From NCBI RefSeq assembly GCF_030818575.1, contig NZ_JAUTAL010000001.1:992001-1056000 (forward strand): a stretch of DNA of 64,000 bases, written 5' to 3'. Below are positions 17,356 to 25,181 of this stretch, piece after piece; position 1 is the first letter of the stretch, and each line of letters begins with the position of its first letter. Position numbers and translations under genes: made by a program. This DNA is from Chryseobacterium camelliae (lineage in GTDB: Bacteria; Bacteroidota; Bacteroidia; Flavobacteriales; Weeksellaceae). The notes below the pieces were generated by a model, which worked only from the letters and a program-made list of their open reading frames with translations, was not told where the DNA came from and made no database searches.

Positions 17356-18099
17356 ATGAATAAACGTTTCGACAACAAGAAGATTCTTATTACTGGCGGT
17401 AACAGCGGCATTGGTCTTGCCGGGGCAAAACGCCTGACTGAAGAAGGAGCAACGGTAATTATTACCGGTAAAAACAAAGAACGCTTAGCAGAGGCCAAAC
17501 AGTTTCTGGGCAGCAATACCATTGTTATTGAAGATGATCTTTCAGACGGGAAGTCTGCGGAAAGAATTGTTCCGGTGGTGGAAAAAATAGGCGGGCTCGA
17601 TGGGCTTTGGCTGAATGCCGGCTTTGCCTCCGGAGGAGAACTGCAGGTGCTGGATATGGAAACCATTACCGGGATGTTTAATGTCAATGTTTTTGCCCCG
17701 ATGCTTCAGCTGGCTGCATTGTCCCCTTTGCTGAAAGAGGGAAGTGCTGTCCTGGTGACTTCATCAACGGCGGTGTACGAAGGCCTGGCCGGCGTTTCAT
17801 TGTACAGCGCAACGAAAGGAGCGGTTTTATCGGCCGCCAGAAGCTGGGCGTCCGAGCTTGCTCCCAGAAAGATCCGCGTAAATACATTGGTTCCGGGTCC
17901 CATCAAATCCAACCTGCGTGCCGGGCTGCCCCCTGAAATGAAAAAAGAACTGGAGGACCACCTGGCCGAAACACTTCTTCTGAAACGCATTGGCGAACCT
18001 GAAGAAGCGGCTGCACTGGCATTATTTTTACTGTCCGATGAAGCCAGTTTCATCACCGGGTCTTCTTATCTGGTGGACGGTGGATATCTGCTGACCTGA
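17356..18099 (+). CDS. SDR family NAD(P)-dependent oxidoreductase
   Basis: Short-chain dehydrogenase of 247 residues. Cofactor motif TGGNSGIGLAGAKRL (residues 13-20 hold TGGNSGIG), WLNAGFA as the NAG motif, catalytic Ser in VTSSTAV and the YSATKGA pair (Tyr and Lys). The C-terminal VDGGYLL is typical. ATG 17356 is preferred to the adjacent GTG 17353. The lack of an acidic residue after beta 2 and the Lys/Arg nearby (ITGKNKERL) suggest NADP preference. Substrate unknown; stand-alone gene. Confidence 0.88.
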   Translation: MNKRFDNKKILITGGNSGIGLAGAKRLTEEGATVIITGKNKERLAEAKQFLGSNTIVIEDDLSDGKSAERIVPVVEKIGGLDGLWLNAGFASGGELQVLDMETITGMFNVNVFAPMLQLAALSPLLKEGSAVLVTSSTAVYEGLAGVSLYSATKGAVLSAARSWASELAPRKIRVNTLVPGPIKSNLRAGLPPEMKKELEDHLAETLLLKRIGEPEEAAALALFLLSDEASFITGSSYLVDGGYLLT

Positions 18100-18212
18100 C
18101 TTTAGACAGGACCCTTTACGGTTGATCATGCTGAGGGTTCCTATCAACTTTCAGGGATTGGGATGCAATATAAGCATGGCTAATGCGGCACAGATCTGAT
18201 AGTAATATTTTT

Positions 18213-18220
18213 TAGCTTTG
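18213..18220 (+). promoter_or_regulatory. TAnnTTTG promoter of DinB-like gene
   Basis: TAGCTTTG ends 10 bp before the ATG at 18231, so the transcript would have almost no leader if transcription starts at the usual distance. Confidence 0.4.
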
Positions 18221-18230
18221 TAAAAAAAAT

Positions 18231-18692
18231 ATGAACATGGATGCAGTCTTTAAAGCGTGGGAAACGAGCAGAAGGACATATTTGGGTTTATTCGAAAAGT
18301 ATTCGTTAGAACAGCTGAATACGATTCCGGATGGTTTTAATAATAACCTTATCTGGAATATCGGGCACATCATCGCTACGCAGCATAAACTGATTTATAT
18401 CGGTTCGGGCCAGGAAGGGTATCTTTCGGATGAACTTTTTAATCGGTATCAATCCGGCACATTTCCTAAATCACCCGTTGCTCAGGAAGAGGCGGATACC
18501 CTACAGGAACTGCTGATTTCACAGATTGAACCCACGATCCGTGATTTCAACAAAGGTATTTTCGGAAGCTATACCGAGCGTACAACCGGTATAGGCTTTC
18601 ATCTGACATCTGTCTACGATGCCTTTGAGTGTAATAATTTCCATGAGGGACTGCACTTAGGTTATATGATGGGCATAAGAAAATTTATTTAA
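18231..18692 (+). CDS. DinB superfamily protein
   Basis: A 153-residue four-helix-bundle protein of the DinB/YfiT type, often metal- and thiol-dependent transferases. Likely metal ligands are in NIGHIIATQHK and NNFHEGLHLGYM, giving the usual three-His pattern. An alternative ATG two codons downstream (18237) is equally possible. Function in the cell unknown. Confidence 0.8.
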   Translation: MNMDAVFKAWETSRRTYLGLFEKYSLEQLNTIPDGFNNNLIWNIGHIIATQHKLIYIGSGQEGYLSDELFNRYQSGTFPKSPVAQEEADTLQELLISQIEPTIRDFNKGIFGSYTERTTGIGFHLTSVYDAFECNNFHEGLHLGYMMGIRKFI

Positions 18693-18968
18693 AACCCAGA
18701 CTGGCATAATACGGCTGAGAACGAATGATCAACATTTGGCTGTACTATTGCTACACAGAAGAATATAACTTCTATTTTCGGTATCAGGCTAGCTTTAAAT
18801 ACCATCTCATTGCGCCGGATACGGATTTTCCACTGCTGAATTTAAAACTGAATTCTGCTGGTACAACGATGCCTTATCCCATACTGATTTTCATTATTCT
18901 ATTTCTTGACTTTCCAGAGATGAGGCTGATTTTATCATTTTATTTCATCATTCAATAAAATCTCTTAT

Positions 18969-19006
18969 ATTTGCATAATACTTGACTAGTCAAGTATTAT
19001 GCAAAT
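18969..19006. promoter_or_regulatory. 38-bp perfect palindrome, MarR operator
   Basis: Perfect dyad of 38 bp centred between 18987 and 18988, core ACTTGACTAGTCAAGT. It ends 5 bp before the ATG at 19012 of the MarR gene. This is the expected position for autorepression. A TTG start at 18982 would lie inside it and is rejected. Confidence 0.7.
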
Positions 19007-19011
19007 TAAAT

Positions 19012-19425
19012 ATGGAAGTTAATATTATATTAAACATGCTGAAAGTTCAGTCTCTCATCACAAAAAAGTTTGATGGCCTGAGCCTTCATGGAATAAGCCT
19101 TACAGATTTTATGATCCTGCATATCTTAAGCAGTGTTCCCGGCAATCGCTTAAAGAGAATTGATCTGGCAGAAGGCATTGGTTTAACGGCATCCGGCATT
19201 ACCCGGATTATTTCGCCTATGGAAAAGATGGGGCTTGTTGTAAAAGAAGCAAACGAAAGAGACGCCAGAGTCAGCTATGTGAAACTCACCTCTGCCGGCG
19301 AGCGTGTGTTTAAGGAAGCAAAGGTTACTGCGGCTCACATTTCTAAAAACCTTTTAGCTGGAATATCCAACGATGAACTAAAAGTTTTCGCTTCTCAATT
19401 GAAAGGGTTAGGAGGAGACCTGTAA
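19012..19425 (+). CDS. MarR family transcriptional regulator
   Basis: A 137-residue winged-helix dimeric repressor. Recognition region: RLKRIDLAEGIGLTASGITRIISPMEKMGLV; wing: NERDARVSYVKLTSAGE. These are standard MarR features. The 38-bp palindrome directly upstream is its likely operator. The following three genes (GIY-YIG-like, DUF1330-like, alpha/beta hydrolase) run in the same direction with gaps of 15, 1 and 7 bp, so it probably heads and represses an operon. Confidence 0.88.
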   Translation: MEVNIILNMLKVQSLITKKFDGLSLHGISLTDFMILHILSSVPGNRLKRIDLAEGIGLTASGITRIISPMEKMGLVVKEANERDARVSYVKLTSAGERVFKEAKVTAAHISKNLLAGISNDELKVFASQLKGLGGDL

Positions 19426-19440
19426 TATTAAAACAAACAC

Positions 19441-19785
19441 ATGGATAAAAATTATAAAAAACAGTTGAAAGCCAGGTTTCTGGAAAATAAGCCTTTGATG
19501 GGAGTTTTAACCATTCTCAATACCGCAGAAAATAAGATATACGTTGCCGGAAGCATGCATTTAACCGCTCTTTCCAATAAGATAAAATTTACACTGAACA
19601 GCGGGCAATTTGACAACGTAACTTTACAGGAAGACTGGAAACGGCTTGGTGAAGGGAATTTCGTATTTGATCATCCCATCATCATTGCACCTGAGGAGAA
19701 TAAAATGATTGACTATAAAAAACAGGTCCAAAAAGCCGGAAATGATATGAAAGAAAAGCTGAGTAAAACAATAGATATATACTGA
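19441..19785 (+). CDS. GIY-YIG nuclease-like family protein
   Basis: A 114-residue protein matching the small family annotated as GIY-YIG nuclease-like: MGVLTILNTAENKIYVAGSMHL, then KFTLNSGQFDNVTLQEDWKRLGEGNFVF. The two catalytic-motif tyrosines of true GIY-YIG nucleases are not both evident, so nuclease activity is doubtful. Second gene of the MarR operon. Confidence 0.6.
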   Translation: MDKNYKKQLKARFLENKPLMGVLTILNTAENKIYVAGSMHLTALSNKIKFTLNSGQFDNVTLQEDWKRLGEGNFVFDHPIIIAPEENKMIDYKKQVQKAGNDMKEKLSKTIDIY

Positions 19786-19786
19786 T

Positions 19787-20212
19787 ACGCCAAACAAAAC
19801 CTATACTTACCCCACGTATGAAGCCGGGAAGCATCTGGCGTTAAAGAAAATCCAGGGTTCTATCGTAAACCTGAACCTGATCCGGTTAAAAGAATTCGCA
19901 GATTATTCCGATTTTCCTGATATGGCACCGGAAACAGCGATTTCCGGGTATGATGCTTTTATGAGCTACATACAACTCGCTAAACCATTTGTGGAGCAGG
20001 GTGGAGGAGAAATACTTTTGGTAGGAAAGGGAGACCGGTTTCTTATCGGTCCGGAAAATGGGCAGTGGGATATCTGTATGCTGATCAAGCAAAAAAGCGT
20101 ATCAGATTTTTTCGCTTTCGAGCAGAACCCAGATTATATGAAGATTACAGGGCATCGTTCGGCTTCTATATTGGATTCCAGACTTTTGCCCTTAGAAATG
20201 CTATCATTTTAA
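19787..20212 (+). CDS. DUF1330-like protein, start codon apparently ACG
   Basis: Coding-like frame of about 142 codons. The conserved N-terminal block (TYPTYEAGKHLALKKIQGS, then IVNLNLIRLKEFADY) lies upstream of the first ATG at 19922, so a start at 19922 would remove a third of the protein. Between the preceding stop and that block there is no ATG, GTG or TTG; the codon where a start is expected is ACG (19787), one base after the preceding TGA. Either ACG is used, the start has been lost, or there is a sequence error (T to C). Later parts (GGGEILLVGKGDRFLIGP, GHRSASILDSRLLPL) resemble DUF1330-type ferredoxin-fold proteins. Function unknown. Confidence 0.5.
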   Translation, partial: TPNKTYTYPTYEAGKHLALKKIQGSIVNLNLIRLKEFADYSDFPDMAPETAISGYDAFMSYIQLAKPFVEQGGGEILLVGKGDRFLIGPENGQWDICMLIKQKSVSDFFAFEQNPDYMKITGHRSASILDSRLLPLEMLSF

Positions 20213-20219
20213 ATAACAG

Positions 20220-21134
20220 ATGGGTTATATTGAACTAAGAAATACCGCTATATATTATCAGATATACGGTGCTGAAAACAAGGATACTATTGTATTGGTT
20301 AGCGGTCTGAATACGCAGATGACACGCTGGGAAGCAACATTCGTTAAGATGCTTGCCGACGAAGGGTTCCTGGTTATCTGTTTTGATAACAGGGACTGCG
20401 GAAAAAGTACGTTTACAACAGATCGCCATAGCGATACGTTCAATTTTTCGCTGAACAGTTTTTTACAGGACCCCGAAAAATATCCTCCTGCTTATTCTTT
20501 ACATGATATGGCGGATGACATCAGGGATCTGCTGCAATCGCTGAATATTGAAAAGGCACACATTGTCGGGCGATCCATGGGAGGGATCATTGCGCAGTTA
20601 TTTGCATCACGGTATCCGGCAATGACTCAGACACTGACCTTATTGATGTCTTCAAGCTTTAATCCGGCTCTTCCGAAACCTGATGATGCACTGGTAAGAA
20701 AAATGACCAGCTCATCTGTAAATTTTGAAGATAATCCGGAAGCATACCTGAAAGAAAGAATAGACTTTATGAAAGCTATTTATGGCAGCAGATATATTCT
20801 CAATGAAGAAAAAGAGCGGACATTAATTATTGAAGATCAAGTCCGGCAATCTTCTGCAGTCAGGCCTTATCGTCAGATCATTGCCCTCATCAGTTATGTA
20901 TTTAATCCAGGTCTTCTCACAGATCTTCAGGTACCTGCACTGGTTATACACGGGAACGAAGATCCATTGTTCAGTATTGAACATGCGATTGATTTAAAAA
21001 ACAATATACCCGGCTGTCAGCTTATCATCAAAAAAGGGATGGGGCACGCGATACCGCAGGCACTGTTTCCATCATTGGTGCAGGATATTTCAAATCTTAT
21101 CGCTACACAATATGATCAAGGTGAGCAATCGTAA
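20220..21134 (+). CDS. alpha/beta hydrolase
   Basis: A 304-residue alpha/beta hydrolase. Segments: VLVSGLNTQMTRW (oxyanion region), FDNRDCGKS, nucleophile Ser119 in GRSMGG, Asp in HGNEDPLF and His in KGMGHAIP. These give a complete triad. Layout resembles the aclacinomycin methylesterase/haloperoxidase-like group. Last gene of the MarR operon; the substrate is unknown but detoxification fits a MarR-controlled unit. Confidence 0.88.
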   Translation: MGYIELRNTAIYYQIYGAENKDTIVLVSGLNTQMTRWEATFVKMLADEGFLVICFDNRDCGKSTFTTDRHSDTFNFSLNSFLQDPEKYPPAYSLHDMADDIRDLLQSLNIEKAHIVGRSMGGIIAQLFASRYPAMTQTLTLLMSSSFNPALPKPDDALVRKMTSSSVNFEDNPEAYLKERIDFMKAIYGSRYILNEEKERTLIIEDQVRQSSAVRPYRQIIALISYVFNPGLLTDLQVPALVIHGNEDPLFSIEHAIDLKNNIPGCQLIIKKGMGHAIPQALFPSLVQDISNLIATQYDQGEQS

Positions 21135-21293
21135 TAAGCATATCCGAATATCACCGGCTCTGAATCCGGTACTTTCGAGACTATAATAGTAACTTCTCGA
21201 CATTTTTTTATCCTAAAAGTCTTTCCAGTAAGTATCTACCAGTATTAATCTTCATTTTTTCGGATAAGCATAGCATTAAAAGGAAGTTCGTAA

Positions 21294-21374
21294 ATATCAG
21301 CACGCAAATGCAGTCACTTGAGCTCCTATTGAAGCTCTATAGATGCTGCATCAGTTGTAATAACGTGCTGATAT
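21294..21374. other. long nested hairpin in an intergenic gap
   Basis: Three nested perfect stems: ATATCAGCACG/CGTGCTGATAT (21294-21304 with 21364-21374), ATGCAG/CTGCAT (21308-21313 with 21346-21351) and GAGCT/AGCTC (21320-21324 with 21333-21337). The 81-nt element lies in the gap between convergent hydrolase genes (21135-21483). No T-run follows. It could be a structured RNA, a mobile-element end or a long terminator. Confidence 0.45.
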
Positions 21375-21483
21375 GGCCCAATATCAAAAAATCCATAGGA
21401 AAGAATGTAGATTTTCAAACTATCAAATGGAACCTTGAGGTGACTGTTGGTGGTTTACGTTTTCAATAAAGTAGTGCGATTTA

Positions 21484-22332
21484 TCAGCTTTTTGTCATTT
21501 TTAAAAAGGTTAATACTGGTGATGTCAATCCAACCAAGACATGTCCCGTCTTAGGAATGATGTTTACGGTAATATCCTTGACAATATTTTGCAATCGGGC
21601 GGCAATTGCCTGAGTCGATCGGATTACATCTTGATCTCCGCCAATAAGTAAAACAGGCATCGTTAAACGGCTGAGTTCATCATCCGAAAAAATATATTCT
21701 TTTTCTATCCTCGCGTTAAAATTGGTTTGTATTAAATCCATAAATGAGATAATCTTACTATCCACACGCTGCTTTCCCAGAACCAGGCTATTAATCTTGA
21801 TACGTCCGTTTGTTCCCAAGAGGGAATAAAACAGGGCTTTTATGATGAATGATGTTTTAGTAGGAATCACCCCTGCAGGTGTCAGCAAAATCAGCCGATC
21901 GACTTGGTCAGGATAGCTTATTGTAAAACGTAATGCCAGCCAACCCCCTTGCGATAATCCGATTATACTTGCTTTACGGATATTGAGCATGTCGAAAATT
22001 TCTTTTAGCCATTCCGCAAAATCTCTTGTTTGGTAAGAAGGTCTGGTTTCTGCGCTTTTTCCCGCTTCTCCGATAATATCTATTGCTATGACTTTATATT
22101 GTTTTGAATATTCGGCAATGTCTGATATCCATGACGTCGCATTAGAGGACGCGCCATGCAATAAAATTAAAACTTCTTGCTGTTGACTGCCGGCCTCCAA
22201 AAAATAGGTGTCTCCATAAGTTGTTTTCAACCTATTGGTTTTCAAATTCAATGATGAATTCGTTATCGCATCTTCGTAGGCGCGGATAATTTTATTTTTC
22301 CCTTCAGGGCTTTTAAAGACTGCTTTATTCAT
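21484..22332 (-). CDS. alpha/beta hydrolase
   Basis: A 282-residue alpha/beta hydrolase. LILLHGASSNATSW (oxyanion region), GEAGKS, nucleophile Ser in GLSQGG, Asp in GGDQDVI, His near KTGHVLV: a complete triad. Start at 22332 (MNKAVFKSPEGKNKI) is typical of the family; the longer in-frame start at 22413 adds an unlikely 27-residue stretch. Stand-alone. The 305-bp upstream gap (22333-22637) shows no gene or clear site. Confidence 0.85.
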   Translation of the reverse strand: MNKAVFKSPEGKNKIIRAYEDAITNSSLNLKTNRLKTTYGDTYFLEAGSQQQEVLILLHGASSNATSWISDIAEYSKQYKVIAIDIIGEAGKSAETRPSYQTRDFAEWLKEIFDMLNIRKASIIGLSQGGWLALRFTISYPDQVDRLILLTPAGVIPTKTSFIIKALFYSLLGTNGRIKINSLVLGKQRVDSKIISFMDLIQTNFNARIEKEYIFSDDELSRLTMPVLLIGGDQDVIRSTQAIAARLQNIVKDITVNIIPKTGHVLVGLTSPVLTFLKMTKS

Positions 22333-22637
22333 AAATATTTCTGTATAATAAGAATTATAGTAACGCTCTTTCGCTTGACCACCTCTTAAGGTCATAACTA
22401 TACAGGTTAACATAGTGGCTTTTCTTCCATCACTGCCGAAAAATATCCTTTGATTAGGTTTAAGTTTTTTCCCTCAAGTCCATTATTGAAAATCGGTCTG
22501 TAAGAATTGATTTTCCATTCTAGCGATGTAAAAGTTTAGCCTTCCTGATGAGGATCAACTGGGCAGTTTCGATGGAGGTGTTTGCCAATTTGCAAAGCAA
22601 TCCTACCTACATGGCGCCCTGATGATTAGCGTATTTT

Positions 22638-23270
22638 TCATTGTTGTATCCATTCCTTGGTGGGGATTATCCATTCGTCCAATGCCCTGAACAGGAAGCC
22701 GTGCTCCAAACCTGTGTCAAGGGTGATTTCTTTAAAAGACTTTAAATCAGAATTTTTAAATCTAAGTTGCCTTGATAATAACTCTGCGCCGGCATCTGTT
22801 TTTTCATTAATTGATAAAACCTTGCCGTAAAGTTTGAGCTCCCGATCTTTATTCATCGAATCATTTTTAAAGCTTGCGCCGATAAAAACAAATTTCAAAT
22901 CTGGATTTTTAGCATAATACGAAATATATTGTGCGATATAGCCTCCCTGCGAAGTCCCGACAATTGAAATATGGTCATAAGGAACTCCGTGGCCACGTAA
23001 GCTGTCAATTTTAAGGACAATTTTTTTTGCATACACGGTAGGGTCCGTATCGGGCTTTCTCTTTTCAGATAGTATCAAGGTATTTTTCTCTTGAAGTTTA
23101 TGTAAGATTGCTAAATAGGCCGCTAATCCGTATTTAGGGTGCAGTTCATCCAGCCTATGCTCCTCCAAAAACTTATTATGCAAAAAAAATACGTATTCCT
23201 TTCCGGAAGACTTCTGAGCATTGATATTCCATGAAAAAAACAATACCCATAAAAATAACAGCTTCTGCAT
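22638..23270 (-). CDS. secreted alpha/beta hydrolase-like protein
   Basis: A 210-residue exported protein with a signal peptide (MQKLLFLWVLFFSWNINAQ). The alpha/beta hydrolase core shows YVFFLHNKFLEEH and nucleophile Ser in GTSQGG (after SIVG). The late segment TGLEHGFLF may supply His, but an acid residue is not clearly placed. Downstream of the methyltransferase gene by 33 bp, so probably co-transcribed with it and the VOC gene. Confidence 0.75.
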   Translation of the reverse strand: MQKLLFLWVLFFSWNINAQKSSGKEYVFFLHNKFLEEHRLDELHPKYGLAAYLAILHKLQEKNTLILSEKRKPDTDPTVYAKKIVLKIDSLRGHGVPYDHISIVGTSQGGYIAQYISYYAKNPDLKFVFIGASFKNDSMNKDRELKLYGKVLSINEKTDAGAELLSRQLRFKNSDLKSFKEITLDTGLEHGFLFRALDEWIIPTKEWIQQ

Positions 23271-23303
23271 CAGATCATTTTACATAATTATTAATCAGTG
23301 TTG

Positions 23304-24110
23304 TCATATATTGGTTTTTGTTGCCGACAACGCGTAAACCATCGGGATTTTGTCTTCCAGGTGAGCAATTCTGAACTTGCCGGGCTCAGATTCTACCGAA
23401 TGATCAAAGTTACTATATGGTGAATAGTCAAACTCTTCAAAATAGGTTATGCCGAGGCCGTTTTGTATCAGGCTGCTGATTACCTCGCCTAAGCTGTGGT
23501 TCCAGCCAATTGTTTTTACTTCAATTTGCGCCTCTTTATCTGCGTAGGTTCCTTTTTCCGTTTCTATAATGGCACCGGAATTAAAATACCTGTATTCGAT
23601 TTTTTCAAACCGGACATCATACATCCACACCACAGGATGAAACTCCACGAAGATAAATCTACCGCCGGGTTTCAGGAACTTTGAAATCACCTTTGCCCAC
23701 CGATCCAGGTCGGGAAGCCAGCCGATGGTCCCATAGCTCGTAAAAACAATGTCAAACTGACGATCCAGATGATTGGGCAGGTCGTAAACGTCGCTGCAGA
23801 TAAACGATGCAGTGGAGTGGGCCTGCTTTGCCAGTTCCCGGGCTTTCGCAATCGCCACATCCGAGAGATCAACGCCCACTACCTCGGCTCCTAGACGGCT
23901 TAACGATATGCTGTCCTGCCCGAAATGACATTGTAAATGCAGGACAGAGGTATTGGAAAGATCTCCCAGTATATTCAGTTCGATATCTTTTAGCGAATTT
24001 TTGCCCTTTAAGAAACCGTCCACATCATAAAAACCGGATTTGATATGGGTTTCTGTGCGGTCATTCCAGGACCTCCGGTTGATGTCTACGTAGTTATCCT
24101 CGATATTCAT
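23304..24110 (-). CDS. class I SAM-dependent methyltransferase
   Basis: A 268-residue Rossmann-fold methyltransferase. Motif I is VLHLQCHFGQDSISLS, motif II is VVGVDLSD, then DIVFTSYGTIGWLPDL and motif FLKPGGRFIFVEFHPV. Substrate unknown, probably a small molecule. Its ATG overlaps the TGA of the upstream VOC gene (ATGA at 24107-24110), indicating translational coupling. Confidence 0.88.
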   Translation of the reverse strand: MNIEDNYVDINRRSWNDRTETHIKSGFYDVDGFLKGKNSLKDIELNILGDLSNTSVLHLQCHFGQDSISLSRLGAEVVGVDLSDVAIAKARELAKQAHSTASFICSDVYDLPNHLDRQFDIVFTSYGTIGWLPDLDRWAKVISKFLKPGGRFIFVEFHPVVWMYDVRFEKIEYRYFNSGAIIETEKGTYADKEAQIEVKTIGWNHSLGEVISSLIQNGLGITYFEEFDYSPYSNFDHSVESEPGKFRIAHLEDKIPMVYALSATKTNI

Positions 24111-24574
24111 GATTTATTCTGATGGGTTGAATTGATTTTGATCCATTCTTCATAGCTTACGACACCCAGTTCCGGCCTGCCTTCGCCTTCCAGGATATGG
24201 ATGAATTCCAATTGGTTTCCGTCCGGATCATCAAAATACAGCGCAAGAGCCGGCATCCAGGCAAAGACCATTGGCGCTTGGGTACCATTCTTAAGGAAAT
24301 TATACGCCTGCAATCCGTTGTTTTCCAGGAAAATATTGGCAGCCTGTAAGATAAAATCTTTAGAGCAGCTGAAAGCGAAATGCCTCTTCTGTAGATTCTC
24401 CGGCTGTTCCCACAAACCAAGCATCGCCTTCTTATTTTCTCCGATCCAGAGAAAGGCGATAGGCCTGGTTTCATCATAATGCGCCAATGCGAGTCCCAAC
24501 ACTTCAGTGTAAAACTGCACCGCTTTTTTCAGGTTTTTTACCTGAACATGCGTTTCATAGAGTCCTTCGATCAT
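24107..24574 (-). CDS. VOC (glyoxalase/bleomycin resistance) family protein
   Basis: A 155-residue vicinal-oxygen-chelate protein with two beta-alpha-beta-beta-beta modules: ETHVQVKNLKKAVQFYTEVL at the N-terminus and ALYFDDPDGNQLEFIHIL at the C-terminus. Metal ligands His8 and the late Glu are in the expected places. First gene of a coupled unit with the methyltransferase; function may be detoxification. Confidence 0.85.
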   Translation of the reverse strand: MIEGLYETHVQVKNLKKAVQFYTEVLGLALAHYDETRPIAFLWIGENKKAMLGLWEQPENLQKRHFAFSCSKDFILQAANIFLENNGLQAYNFLKNGTQAPMVFAWMPALALYFDDPDGNQLEFIHILEGEGRPELGVVSYEEWIKINSTHQNKS

Positions 24575-24709
24575 TTTTTATATGTTTAATGAGTAAAAAT
24601 TAGATGATTTATCCGGATATATTAAATATCACCTTTAGCCACTATTAATTTGAGCAGTCCGGCAACACGCATCTGATCCGGATTCCGTTCTTAAAAATAC
24701 TAAAATAGG

Positions 24710-25159
24710 TTATGTTTTGTTATCATGGAGAAGCATGTGGATGATGGGGTAATTTTTACCTGAGCCATCTTTCTCCGACCGGTCTGCTTTTCTGAAGCCC
24801 AGTTGCTCATAAAAGCCTATAGCCTGTTGGTTTTGTTCATTCACATCCACCCGGGTAACGCCCTGCGTCTCCTTCATAAAATAAAATAGTTTCTTCCCGT
24901 AGCCCTTTCCACGCTTTCCGTCATGGATAAAAAGCATTTCAAGATTTCCTTCGGAGGCGGCTGAGAATCCGATGGGGACGCCTTCTTCAATAAGCAGGAA
25001 TACATCTAGGTTGGGCAGGTAATCTGCCGGAATCGCTTTTTTGAAATGGATCAAATCCTCTTCCTTAAGAAAGTCATGCGTTGCCCGTACCGCAGATTCC
25101 CAGATTTCCATTATTCTGGTATAATCGTCAAAGGTTGCGAGCCTGATTTGTTGTGACAT
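24710..25159 (-). CDS. GNAT family N-acetyltransferase
   Basis: A 149-residue acetyltransferase. LEMLFIHDGKRGKGYGKKL holds the acetyl-CoA pyrophosphate-binding R/G-x-G-x-G motif; VNEQNQQAIGFYEQLGF is the usual late segment. Similar in layout to YjaB-like peptidyl-lysine acetyltransferases, but the target is unknown. Starts 22 bp after the end of lpdA in the same direction, likely co-transcribed. Confidence 0.85.
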   Translation of the reverse strand: MSQQIRLATFDDYTRIMEIWESAVRATHDFLKEEDLIHFKKAIPADYLPNLDVFLLIEEGVPIGFSAASEGNLEMLFIHDGKRGKGYGKKLFYFMKETQGVTRVDVNEQNQQAIGFYEQLGFRKADRSEKDGSGKNYPIIHMLLHDNKT

Positions 25160-25181
25160 AATACTAAAGTTGATGGTATAC

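Noticed and set aside
18725..18958. Open frame of 77 codons between DinB and MarR genes
   Set aside because: No family character, poor start context; it ends just before the MarR operator and reads as chance coding.
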